64,000 nt of DNA from Anoplopoma fimbria (taxonomy: Eukaryota > Chordata > Actinopteri > Perciformes > Anoplopomatidae). Positions 38,056-49,114 of the stretch are shown one piece after another (within the stretch, counting starts at the first letter, position 1; every line of letters begins with the position of its first letter). The position numbers and the translations under genes were made by a program. The stretch covers positions 14,287,471 through 14,351,470 of the forward strand of contig NC_072472.1 in NCBI RefSeq assembly GCF_027596085.1, read 5' to 3'. Under the pieces are notes generated by a model. It was given only the letters and a program-made list of their open reading frames with translations, ran no database searches and had not been told where the DNA came from.

Positions 38056-39640
38056 TAATACAATCCATCCACTTTTGCTGAAGCGTCCTTGTCTTTATTA
38101 AAAAACCAAACTAACGTTCAAACAACTGGCAGCAATATTGAAGAAGTGGATTTTGGGTCATTACCCTCCATCTCAGAATGATTCAGGGGGAATTATGTCC
38201 CTCCATCTCATTCCACCTGTTTAACAACACACTTTATTTCCTGAATGTTCTGCTTCTCCTCTCACAACATATGCAATCTGTATGCTCATGACAAATGAAA
38301 CAACTGGTTATTACACCGGCTGATCCAGACAAAAGCATGGCGTCTAGAAGTAGACTCGACTCCCACACTTTGTCAGCCAGCAGCACGCATGCACATGTGA
38401 CTACATGAAAAACCTCTTCCTTGAACGTGTCTGGGGAAATCCCAGAGTCCCGAAGACTAGCAGGGAAGACAGATGGGAAGAGAAGGGGCAGGTAGGAGCA
38501 GGCGGAGGGAAATACAGACCAGAACATATCCTGATAGGTAGGCGGGAACCCTGGCACCCTCTATTAGTGTCATATACATAACATTTCAATTTTACATTTT
38601 ATGATAGGATACAAAAATCTATTATTCAATTTGATAACATTTTTCATGTTTCATTTCATCGTTCATTTGTTTTTACTTTTTGCATAAAACTGCTTTTTTC
38701 ACAATATTGAATAAAAAACAGATTAGTCTTCAGTTCTCCGTCACCCAAAGAAAAGGTTATTTTGTTGTCAATTATTAGCCACAAAAATCAATATTATTTT
38801 CCTTGCAGTCCTCACGGCCCCAGGTAACTTCCCATGTAAATAAATTAAACTGCGGTTTGCAGCACCACAGCAGTTCCTGGGAGTTATCCATATCAATTAG
38901 TTTATTACAAGCTCTGAGTCATTGGATTGTGAGTGTACCTGATTCTGTTCAGTACAAACCTGAAGCTTTCCATGATTGCATGCATTTAGATCAATGGCGG
39001 CTGACTGATTGGGTTAGGGCAATGATTCACTTTAACTTCAGGGATATACAGTAGTTATCTTGGTAGTAAAATATGTTTTTGTTAATAGCCAAGTTTAATA
39101 TTCATGTATCAGCTCAGAGTCAACATCAGTCAGCCTGAAGACAGAGCATTACCTGTCTTTGCAATATAGACAAAGGTACTCATCTCGGTTGCACTAAATC
39201 TTGAGCGGTGCTGCACAAATCTGCCCTGGGGATGGATGATTTGCTCTGAGAGTTGTCGCCTGACATGATGTTAGTCACGCGTATTCAGAGAGGGAGGGGA
39301 GAGAGAGAAAAGGCATTAGAACAGTAAACTTGATAGTTAGATATGTATGGGAGTAGGTAGTAGAGAGCGAAAGACACAGATGCACAATAATGATGTTTGT
39401 TTTGTTTAAAAGGTCGTCTTTTTCCTCCTCAGTTTAATGTTTACTGTGGCATTTGGTCTAGTTCATTAAGAGATGTTAACAGCAGTCAGACCTTTCAACA
39501 TCTAGTGTTTCTAACAGGTGCTAAAGCCTGTCAGAAGTTACTTTCTGCTTAATATAGTGTACTGTATTCTGTGTGGTTGCATACCGCTTGTACTATTACA
39601 AGACTGATTGCAGGGGTATTGATCTGCCCGGCTGAGAAAT
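38055..39640. other. Non-coding DNA, no gene seen
   Basis: Ordinary sequence; a short purine-rich patch at 39285-39310. Nothing else supported. Confidence 0.5.
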
Positions 39641-39649
39641 CGACCTCAA

Positions 39650-40200
39650 ACTTGTTTGACATCATCTTCTTCTCCATCTCACTCTATCTCTTTCACGCTA
39701 TGCCCTTCGTCCTTTTCATCATTCAACAGCGTCGGGCCGTTTTCCTTCACCTCAGCGCCCTACCTACTTAAACAAATCACTCGCTCACCTTTCCTCTCCT
39801 CATTTTGTCCCTTTCATCATCACTCTTTTCCCAACACTCACCTTCAACCCCACCTTTACTGTTAATGGGCTTCACCTCGGTTTACTTCTTGCTCCACTTT
39901 TTTCTTGCTTGTCACACCTCACCATGAGTTTTTTCCTCATGTATCCGTTTCACCTGCTTTGCATCTCCTGCTTCTCAAATCCATCACCTGTTCCTTCCTG
40001 CTTAAGCATCTGCATTCCCCTCCTCTTCCTTCACCACTTCCTCACCTGTCCCCCAAATGTTGTGCATTCTCCATTGTTCCTATCTGCAGTTTTCCCTTCA
40101 ACTTTCTTCTTCTGAACTTCCTCACCCTCACCACTTGCTCTTTCTTTCTTTTTTTTATCGTTGCAGCTCATCCTCCCTCCTTCTCCCTCCCTCCATCCCT
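39650..40200 (+). other. Long polypyrimidine-rich tract
   Basis: The plus strand is dominated by C and T for about 550 bases (TCCTC, CTTTC and CCTCC words), giving overlapping Leu/Ser/Pro/Phe-rich frames with no coding signature. It ends with TCCCTCCCTCCATCCCTCCG and a CAG, which mimics a splice acceptor at 40204-40206. Confidence 0.6.
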
Positions 40201-40211
40201 CCGCAGGGTGA

Positions 40212-40418
40212 TTAAGTGATGGTTGGGCTGGCACAGCTGGTGTAGTTGGGCAGGCAGCCCATCTTCATGACAGCTGTGCTGCAGTGTAGCCGGATCCTTA
40301 TTGGGGCAGTGGCACTGTAGTAATCATAACAACAACGCAGGTCATACAGGCTTTTTGGGATTGACTGTCTTATTAGGTCGGCGTCTGTTGTGTTGTGATT
40401 ATCTCTTAGGTTATTATA
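40212..40418 (-). other. Open frame of 68 codons ending in TAA, possible terminal exon or conserved element
   Basis: The minus strand is open from 40418 to a TAA at 40212. The last part is Cys-rich and reads LHCSTAVMKMGCLPNYTSCA before the final residues. Codons favour C or G at the third position more than the surroundings. Possible acceptors (CCTAAG at about 40405, AGACAG near 40375) are weak and not in the phase of the 45114 exon. A frame this long is not rare by chance, so this is a candidate only. Confidence 0.15.
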
Positions 40419-41065
40419 TCACTAAATAACAGGTGCGAGCAAAGGTGTAAATATTCCGGCCTGTGAAGCTCCTGAGCATGTTTGTGTTGCTGCCCACCAC
40501 TCTCATCCTCCATCACATGTTCCTTTCCTCCCTCTTTCACACATCCTCGCAGTGTTACAGCATTTGCTTCACACTGCTTTTGCATGCACACCTTTCAATC
40601 GATCACACCTGCATAACCACACGACCGTCTTGTTTCATCTGTTAAAACATATTAATACAAAAAAGTCTCAAAAGTCTTTGTTCTTCAGCCCCCCCTGGTT
40701 CACAGGGAGGTCACACACACACCAGGCGGAGTGTTGGACTGACTTATGAGTGAGCAGAAACATCTGAGGTAAGCACCATTCTCAAAGCAGTAATTGAATT
40801 GTGCCAAGGTGATGGTTCTACAACTCAGTTATGAGCTTGGTGAGCTGCGCTAAACTCACTAATTGTCACAAGCTGTTGTCTACTCGGCAGGAGTTTTTCC
40901 CCCTCTTTTTCTGCGCACTTGTGCATCATCAGTTTTAGGTCATGCTGACAGCTTAAGAAGATTAATGCAGTATTGGTTAAAGGGGGAGAGGGAGTTAGGA
41001 GGATGCACTGTGGATGTCTTCACCCTTTTCTCCCTCTCACCGCGGTAACGCTCCCTTCAACTGTG

Positions 41066-41162
41066 AGACACCATGCATTGGTGTCTGCATTGTAGTAATC
41101 ATCCTCTAACAGACCCTAACCCTCGACAGCATCTGTGCCGGCAGCCTCCGACACAGATGCTG
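41066..41162. repeat. Two neighbouring stem-loops
   Basis: The first is AGACACCA-TGCAT-TGGTGTCT at 41066-41086 (8-bp perfect stem). The second is at 41127-41162, with arms CAGCATCTGTGCCGG and CCGACACAGATGCTG (15 bp, one mismatch) and a 6-base loop. They lie 40 bases apart. Function is unknown; a structured RNA, a terminator-like structure or chance are all possible. Confidence 0.7.
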
Positions 41163-41164
41163 CA

Positions 41165-42095
41165 GGGGAACGTCTCGCATAAACACCTCTTGCATGGGAC
41201 AGCAGCATGGCCATGAAACCAGCTCTATGAACGATTGGCTTTACCATCTTGACATTTTTATTTAAAGCTCACTATATTTAATGTTCTTTTTTCAGCACAC
41301 ACAGCCCGGGGTGTGCATTCTGGTCAATTTGTATAATATAAGCCTGTGATAATCTCACCATGAATTAAAGTCAAATGTGTTGTACAATTGTTCACATGCC
41401 ATAAATGAGATGTTTCATTCCCAGCCACGTTGCTCCACTTGAATGAATATTGACATAAAATCAAAGCTGGCAACATAAAAGGAAAGCTCCCTATGGATTA
41501 TTGCAACTAATACCTTGAGTCTATCACGTACAAATCATTTATAATTTGCAGAACAAGGTATCAATGTTGGTTTAGTAATTTGAATGTTTCCCTTTGATAT
41601 GTTAAACATAGGTTCTAACACGTTTCTCTCATTTTAATCACGCAATCAACTAAATACCTTTTTATAGTCCTTTATTCATTGTAACTTCCCGCTACAAAAA
41701 TAGCATTTCCAGGCCTGTATTCAATATGGCGAGAAAAAAAGAAAAGCTTTAAACAAAATATGTAAAAGCCCTTCCTAAGTGTTCTGACTCACTCATTCTG
41801 GAAAAGAACATCAGCGGTGCCTAAAATATAAATATGATGTCATGAAAATGGCTGCGGGTGTGTGCAGGGATGTATCATAATGATGCTGATACCCATTTAT
41901 GAGTTTTCCAGCTCTGAAAAAACTTTGTCTCTGATTACTTTTTTAGTTGTGTTCCAAAAACAAACTCCACAATAGATCCAATAAAGAGCTGTCCTGGGAT
42001 TTATCTGTATAGTGTCCCTAGCTGAGCATCGGATTGTTACATAAGACTAAGTGCGACACATACACACACATGAATACGCATGCACACACACAGTG
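41165..42095. other. Non-coding DNA, no gene seen
   Basis: AT-rich, no supported feature. Confidence 0.5.
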
Positions 42096-42097
42096 CT

Positions 42098-42099
<2 letters not shown>

Positions 42100-42139
<40 letters not shown>
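42100..42139 (+). repeat. CA microsatellite
   Basis: Twenty AC units preceded by shorter CA runs from 42060. Confidence 0.95.
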
Positions 42140-42140
<1 letters not shown>

Positions 42141-42529
42141 GTGCCTCAGTGTTATAATGAGACTCAGACTGAAGACACAAACAAGCTGTGGCAGCAGACA
42201 AACAACACTTTCTCACACGTCCCTCATCTCCTGTTCTCTCACATCACTCCATCTTTACTTCCTGTCATCACTCTGAAGCATGCATCAAACACTGAATGCC
42301 ACAAAAAAGAAGCTTCTTCCAATTCCAGCCATTTCATGCGTCAGTATCTCCGTGTGCCGGTGCACCTATGCGTGGGCTTTGTGATGTGAAGTCCTTTTTG
42401 GCTTTTCCCTATTTGTTCTAAGGCTAAATTAGGAATTTAGTCAGGACTTGGATTTAGCATCAGTAAAAATGGAACAGAATGAGCTTCATTAAACCCACTA
42501 GTAGGTCCTGGCAAATGTCTGTATGTTTG

Positions 42530-42578
42530 TGTTTGTGTGTGTGTGTGAGTGTGTGTGTGTGTGTGAGTGTGTGTGTGC
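42530..42578 (+). repeat. Interrupted TG microsatellite
   Basis: TG runs interrupted by TGAG twice, flanked by unique sequence. Confidence 0.9.
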
Positions 42579-42659
42579 TGGTAGTGAGGGAGTCGCTGTA
42601 CAACCCAGTTCCCCCATAAAGCACAGACGAATGGTATACAAGGGACAGAAGTAAGGCTT

Positions 42660-42885
42660 TAAGTTATGATCTCTGTTATCAATTAATCTCTCATGTATTT
42701 GTTGATCAATAATTTAGCCGATAAAGCAACACTTTGAAAAAAATTGTTCCAAGAACGTGGTGCCAGAAAAAAAAAATGCTTTTTAGTTAGTTAATGATTT
42801 AAACAATTATTCATTTATCAAACTTGTCGATGACTTATTTTGAGTCAATCGATTAATTCACTGATGGTTCCAGCTATAAACAGAA
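42660..42885 (+). repeat. Dispersed repeat of the GGGCTGCAACTAACGATTA family, degraded
   Basis: Words such as TATCAATTAATCTCTCATGT, TTGTTGATCAATAATTTAGC and GAGTCAATCGATTAATTCAC with TGATGGTTCCAGCTATAAAC follow the family's TCGATTAATC-rich pattern. Copies of the same family are at 22480 and 50535. Confidence 0.45.
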
Positions 42886-42889
42886 GAGC

Positions 42890-43685
42890 ATAAAAAAGAA
42901 GCAATGTATAAAAAAGACAACAGGACAAAATGAAAGAGTAGCATTTGTATTAGGTACACCTAGCTAAAACTAACGCAGTTTAATATAACTGTCTTGCAAT
43001 AAATCCTACCTTAATGACGATTAAAGTGTTAATATTTGATGTCATTGTTTAGGACTGCAGTTGAATTGTATTCGGTTATACTGGGAGATGTTTCTAATAT
43101 AACACTTTTATGTCAATTATAGCTTACTAAACATTAAAACATCTCTAAACAGTAGGGTTATATTATAACACAGGGTAGGATTTGTTGCAGGACTGATTGG
43201 ACTGCAATAGTTTCAGCACTGTTTACCAAATAAATTTACCAAATTCATTTGAGTGCATACTATATGTCGCTTTTTGCCTTGATTGCAACTTCAAAGTTTA
43301 AAATGGTTGATAAACTACAAATAAGTACATTTAAGTCAGTGTTTTTCTTTTTAAAGAATAACAATGTGCTCAGCAGAGACGATAAATAGGGAAGCGTTAA
43401 GTCTGTGTTCACCTGGTCAGTATACTCTTGGGCAGTTCAGGTGGTCTTATATCTTGTGCACTTGTATTGTGTGTATCATTTTAACAGAGCTCTAAGTGTA
43501 AGCACCAGTCAGAGGCAGATGGGCTCGTTAATGCAGTGATGTAGTTATGTAAGACCTGCTACTGCTGCCGCTCCTGACTGTCTATACTGCAGTACAGAGA
43601 GAGAGGGAGAAAATGTAAAAGAGAGCTTGTGAGAAAGTCGACGTGTGAGTCTGTTTGAGTGATTATTTATATGCAGACACGCACG
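42890..43685. other. Non-coding DNA, no gene seen
   Basis: AT-rich, nothing supported. Confidence 0.5.
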
Positions 43686-43688
<3 letters not shown>

Positions 43689-43781
<93 letters not shown>

Positions 43782-43789
43782 GCGTGTGT
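43689..43789 (+). repeat. TG microsatellite
   Basis: About 50 units, pure for the first 87 bases, then GC-containing variants. Confidence 0.97.
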
Positions 43790-44619
43790 TTGTAGGAACA
43801 CTGTCAGACAGAGGGGAATTGATGTGGTAAATCAGGAGGATTGATTTGTTGTACTGGGTTTGATGAACTCTTCTCCCTCTTTAACCCATCTCCTTCAATT
43901 CACCACATGCTGGGTAACAGGAACACAGGGCTCTAAACACTTTACTGCACAGAGGTAGCCGAACGAAGCGAGGGGGAGCTAGCAAAGCGCAGAGCCTCAG
44001 AAGGCCGAGGTAACAAATAAAGAAAGAGGGTTGTAGGGGCCGTTTCTGTACATGCAAATTAATATACCAAAACATTTTGGGATACTCAAGTGCTCCATTT
44101 GCAATTTGTTGCAGGATGTAGACAAAACAACATGAATAATAAATGAAAAATGACTTAACCGTGAAGTAACTGAAATACAAACAGAGTTTAAATGTTAATG
44201 GATCATGTGAGGTTGAATGCATTTGTTAACGACAAAAAAAGGTCCAGGGATCAGAATTTGATATGAGCATTTTGAATGCATAATCAGGACAAAAGGGCTG
44301 CATGTCATCTGCGGTACAAACTGCAGGTTCATTGGTCAAAAAAACAGGACCACATCATTGTCAGTGCATTCCAAATGTTGCAGATCACTATTACAAACAA
44401 CCACCACCATCATAGTTAAGGTAGGCATAAAAACAACTTGGGAAAGGTTTGGAACAACTGTCATGGTTCAAAGAAGAACCACTTTGCTCTTCAAAGATTG
44501 CAACCTTAAATAAAATAAACCAGCATTATCTGTTGGTAGGAAAATATCAGCAGTCAAACAAAGTCACACACAGCCATCCACCACGACATATAAGGTGTTG
44601 CGTTACAATTTGTAACTCC

Positions 44620-44960
44620 ATCGGAGGTTCTCGTCAGATGAGCATAAGCCACATTCGTCTTGCATAGCCAGCCCTATTTCCACCCCTGTGTCAGTGCTAA
44701 AGAGAGGTCTGGTTCCACACATAATCATTCCGTTATAGGGGAAAAACACTCTGGCTTTGTTTGTATTTCTTTAATCCAAACACAATCATCTTGGGTGGCG
44801 CCAAGCCCAGGATGCAGTGATGCAGCTCTTGCAAAATAGATACTGCCAATACCGGAAAGGGAGGCGAATGCCTTGTGAAATACACGACCAATGGAGGACT
44901 TATACCCAGTCTAAATCCGGTGAGTCAGACTAAGGCCCCGTAAGCAGCATTCAGATCAAA
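44620..44960 (+). repeat. Dispersed repeat containing CACAATCATCTTGGGTGGCG
   Basis: TTTAATCCAAACACAATCAT, TTGGGTGGCGCCAAGC, ATGCAGTGATGCAGCTCTTG and CAAAATAGATACTGCCAATA, followed by an AGTCTAAATCCGG segment, match the order of an abundant percomorph repeat (usual core CACAATCGTCTTGGGCGGCG). It is non-coding. It ends about 150 bp left of the exon at 45114. Confidence 0.55.
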
Positions 44961-45113
44961 AGAGAAGGAGAGGGCTGCTTTAGTAGGGTGTATTCTTTCA
45001 GTAACTGTGAGACGATGAAATATGATCCAGGAAAGCTGATTGAGTTTAAGGTGGTTTTCACTTGAGGATACTGCCTTATCTCAGTGGAATGACAGTCTAA
45101 GGTTGAAACTTAC

Positions 45114-45242
45114 CTACAGGGATGTGATCATTGGCCTGCCACCTATTTGACCTCTCTGGAAGTGTTTGAAATGATGACTCATCCACTTCAAAGTGGAAAC
45201 TCTGTGGCATGCATGGAGTTTTCCTGTTATTTTGTCTACCTC
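45114..45242 (-). CDS. Internal coding exon, 43 codons, unidentified protein
   Basis: On the minus strand a 129-bp segment is bounded by an acceptor (pyrimidine-rich CTTCACCCCGGTGTTTGCAG, with a CTGAC branch-like site about 30 bases upstream) and a consensus donor, CCTGTAG|GTAAGTTT. One frame is open through the exon and starts and ends in phase 1, so the exon is symmetric. Its middle reads SFHFEVDESSFQTLPERSNR, and the exon ends in N-D-H-I-P-V. The composition is polar and charged with no membrane segment or signal peptide. The first part is basic and carries one Cys (R-K-T-P-C-M-P). The phase matches the first exon at 53041, 7.8 kb upstream in transcription order. I do not recognise the family, and no function is proposed. 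A dispersed repeat ends about 150 bp to its left, but the exon does not resemble that repeat. Confidence 0.6.
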   Translation of the reverse strand, partial: EVDKITGKLHACHRVSTLKWMSHHFKHFQRGQIGGRPMITSL

Positions 45243-45984
45243 CTGCAAACACCGGGGTGAAGCTCAGATCCTGAGTCAGATCCCAAGCAACCATATGCAT
45301 GTGATAGTGGGGCTGCTGCAGTATTAGCCAGCTTATGGATCATAATGAACACCTTATCATATTTACTTATTATTCTGTCTCTACAAGTTCTGTTTCCATG
45401 GTAATATCCAGAGAAAAAGAATAAATGTATTAATGTTTGCAGGGTTGTTTAAGCTTATCTAGAATATAAACCTGCAATAGCAGCCGATGTCTACAATACT
45501 GTACATGCGTCCAAACATATTACCAGAGAATGTGAGAGGGGCATATCAGAAAATTGTGGAAGAGTAGGAGATGAGATAAAAACAGGAAGGAGGCAGAGTG
45601 AAGGAGGGGAAGACGGAGAGAGTGAAAGAATGGACTGAGATGTGTGATCTGCCGTGAGGAAAGCAGCAAGCCCACACTGCTGAGAGCTATGGACCCCAAA
45701 CACTTTATCGGAAACCAAAACAGCTATCAATTATTCAACAGGTACAGAGCGAACTAGCTACAGAAGAGAAGACATGGGGGGATGGAGATTTGAGGGGAGG
45801 GTGGATAGAGAAGATATATCCTGCATGGGAGTGAGACACAAAGGATTTGATTTTCTTCCTTTATTTCATCGATGTGCTCAGAAACGTGCCACGTGGTGTT
45901 ACCTTTTGACTAATGCATCGGCAGCAATGAACAAATATGGGCCTTTAAGCCTAGTGTCAGTTAGTTGATTAATGGCTTTAGTTT

Positions 45985-46520
45985 AAAGGAACAGATCAAC
46001 ATCTTGGGAAACATGCCTCATTGCTTTCTGTCCGAGAATGAGGAGAAAATATCGATATCAATCTTGGCCTAACAAGGCGAGCTGTGTACTTCATGGACAA
46101 CACCTCTAAAGCTCAGGTATTTGACATATTATATCTTAAATGCATGATGAGAAGGGTAAAAACAACCGCTCGTTGTTCTAGGGGTACTCTACATGTTGGA
46201 TCCATCACCAATCTGGCAACCTGCGTTATAGCCGGATGTTTGAACTGCTGTTTTATGAAATAGCTTAAACATATAATTCTGCATACAGTCACAAATGTTT
46301 ACATTTCTATATACTGTATGAACATGATTAACAAACAGGGAACTAACCTGTTATGTTGTAAGCTTTAGATGTCTTCAGGTATATTTTTGAACTTTGGAAA
46401 GAGCCAGGTTAGATATTTCCCCCTTATTTCCAGCTTTAATGCCAAGCTAAGCTCCTCTAGCTCTGTACAGACATGAGCTTGATCTTCTCACCTCTCTGAC
46501 ATTTAAAAGTTTGTGGCTTA
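45985..46520 (+). repeat. Dispersed repeat, second copy of the family at 19830
   Basis: The left part, AAAGGAACAGATCAACATCT and TGGGAAACATGCCTCATTGC with TTTCTGTCCGAGAATGAG, is the family's head. The right part, TTTCCAGCTTTAATGCCAAG and CTAAGCTCCTCTAGCTCTGT, is the reverse-complement-like arm. The 19830 and 62822 copies preserve other parts. Old and non-coding. Confidence 0.5.
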
Positions 46521-46599
46521 AAATGTCAGGTATTCCAACCCTCTACACAACATGTAAACAACAGTACTGCTGGATTTTTCACAACTCCTGCATCCCAAC

Positions 46600-46990
46600 C
46601 CCCCCTCTAATATAATCTTATATCCCATACTATATTATACTGTAATATGATGTGATACTGTTTTATTACATGCTATACTATATTATATCTCTTCATTAAT
46701 ACAAACACTAAGTATCATTACTTGATTATATATTAGTCTAGAGTATACTGTTTACATACAAGTATACCTTGCTGACTATGCTGCTACTTATCACATCACA
46801 CCAGTCACTTTTGCCACGTCATTTTGTCTTTAACTGCTGCTGTATGGCTTATAATTTGACTTCTAAACTTTTAGATTTTCACTTTCTCTATGTATCTATA
46901 CTTATTTTTGTACTTGTACCGCTGCAACAACACGATTTTCTCTGGGGATCAATGAAGGCTTATCTTACCTTATCTTATATTATATTACAA
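46600..46990 (+). mobile_element. 3' end of a non-LTR retroelement with TTATC tail
   Basis: A weakly repetitive TATA/TATTATA region leads into GTACTTGTACCGCTGCAACA and TTTCTCTGGGGATCAATGAA, then AGGCTTATCTTACCTTATCT and further TTATAT units. This is the typical ...GGGATTAATAAAGG plus (TTATC)n ending of fish non-LTR elements. No reverse-transcriptase frame is present, so it is a 5'-truncated, dead copy. Confidence 0.5.
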
Positions 46991-47158
46991 GATAAGACAT
47001 ACCGATGTTACAGTGAGAAATAGTGGCGCATGCACTTCAATCAGCAAACAAGGATGTGGCTGCAAGCGATTGGTTTGTCCAACTGTCTCTCCCTCTGGAG
47101 GGAGGAAAATACCAGACTTCCTGATCCAAACAGGGAGAAACTGAAAATCAGCCTGAAA

Positions 47159-47166
47159 CACACACG

Positions 47167-47236
<70 letters not shown>
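47159..47236 (+). repeat. CA microsatellite
   Basis: About 38 units with one GC and one AT variant near the left end; first of three arrays in 0.7 kb. Confidence 0.97.
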
Positions 47237-47239
<3 letters not shown>

Positions 47240-47455
47240 AGCTCCCGTCAGCTCAGTTTTCACTCCCCACTGGCTCTCTCTCTCTCTGTTCTTTCCTTCA
47301 TCCTCCAGGTGAAGTCTGTTTCCACATAATCACAAATTTTCTCCCTGTGTCCATCTTTCTGTCTCTGTATCACACTTTACTCTGCCTTTCCTCTCTTACT
47401 GCTTGTCTCTAGTCCTCCAGCTCTGACATTTAAACAACACTTCCCGAGGCTCATG

Positions 47456-47462
47456 CACACAC

Positions 47463-47516
<54 letters not shown>
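47456..47516 (+). repeat. CA microsatellite
   Basis: About 30 CA units with one ACGC variant near the left end. Confidence 0.97.
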
Positions 47517-47519
<3 letters not shown>

Positions 47520-47778
47520 CTCCTTATGATCATCTGTGTTACCTGCTATGTGATCATGCACATTTGTATCCCTTTCATCCAAACAAGTTCTCATGCTCAC
47601 GTATACTGACACACCCATGCATCTAAATCCCTGTCTCTGTGTATCAAACACACCCAATACATGCACAAGTAGCCTAGCTGTTGCTAAGTGAACCTGCAAT
47701 CCGAGGCCTCCACAGGGCTCCTGATGGGGAGGAATGTCTCATTTGATTGGCCGCTCTATTCACAAAGGACCTTCCTGC

Positions 47779-47779
<1 letters not shown>

Positions 47780-47871
<92 letters not shown>
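47780..47871 (+). repeat. TG microsatellite
   Basis: Forty-six perfect TG units in opposite sense to the two CA arrays at its left, so the transcribed strands could pair. Confidence 0.97.
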
Positions 47872-47872
<1 letters not shown>

Positions 47873-48539
47873 CTCTCAAGGTGAACCGCAGGGATTCATA
47901 AGCAAATTAGTGCACCATATTTACAAACAACCTAGCAACAATTTCACTGCAGCAGCAGGTAGTAGCCTATGCATAACCCATTTCATTTTGCTAGCCTTAT
48001 GGTTCTTGCTTTTTATTTTATTTTTATTTAAAATTGTGCAAATGTGTCCTTTGCTTTGGCTAGCTCTATATAACTGTTGAAAGAGCAAATTAGTATGTGT
48101 GTATATAAAGATAAATGGGATAGAGCTGTGTTTGGCAAGAAAGTTGGAATGAAACACCACAGGGCCATTGTGAAATGCCATTTCATGCTCTATGCAGCAT
48201 AATTTCTAGTCGTTTGTTTTGCTTCAAAACAACTCCTGCTCATTAAGTGTTTCTTTTTCTTCTTTTTTTTTGCATTGTGTTTGTGAGAGTTCATCACTTT
48301 AGAAGCTCGAAGCTGTAAAAACATCAGTCCCCGTAATTATTTTAACGCTTTTAAACGCGGCGTATCGGTTGCGAACACTACACACATTTATGTGCAACTT
48401 AATGATAAAATATAATTCAGCAGGCAGACCACACTGAGCTCAAGATACAGCAGAAGAAAGAAGGAGTCTGTGAGCGACCTTGAGATCAGGCAGGCGGAGC
48501 GTTTGCAAAGGTCATTGATATGCACAGCCATCGCACGGA

Positions 48540-49110
48540 CGCTTGCTGCGTGTGGAGAAACGTTTCATCCTGTTCTCGGCTGTGACTTGCATTAGAGATG
48601 TAATTGATTATCATATGAATTCCATTCCAGTCATCAAATTCCCAAGATGATTTAGTCCTCTAATATGATACATCCACAGAATTCACACAAAGTGCCACGT
48701 TCCCTATATTGTCTAGCCCGCTGCCTAATATGTAAAATCTGTCCACTGCCTCAGGATGTTGGTACTGCAAGAGCAAATTTGGATCAATCTCAGCACTCAA
48801 TTACCCCGCCATTTGGTGCTTCACGACCCGAATAAACATTTTGTCACTAATCCATATGTTATTATCATCTACCAAGGCTATCAAAGATGCAAGCAAACAC
48901 ACACATACTGCAACACAAAACAGCAACAGCAGCTTCTAATTGTTTTGACTGTAGACTTGACAACAGCCTGCAGGCGAAATGCATGTGTGTGCCAACGCAA
49001 CTGTCAGCTCAGAGAGACAAAGTAAGGATGTGGCATTATGTCGCAATGCCATCAGATCAAATGAGAAAGTGCGTTTGATAATAAATTTCCACCTAATTAT
49101 CATGAATAAG
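48540..49110. promoter_or_regulatory. Possible conserved non-coding region with homeodomain-type sites
   Basis: AT-rich but non-repetitive, with AGATGTAATTGATTATCATA, ACTCAATTACCCCGCC and TTCCACCTAATTATCATGAA, each carrying TAAT cores. It lies in the presumed first intron of the minus-strand gene, 4 kb from its promoter, a usual place for enhancers. Conservation cannot be tested from one sequence. Confidence 0.2.
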
Positions 49111-49114
49111 TTAT

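Noticed and set aside
47531..47640. Minus-strand exon-like segment ending ATAGCAG|GTAACA
   Set aside because: The acceptor is poor and phase 0 does not fit the first exon; it adjoins a CA array.
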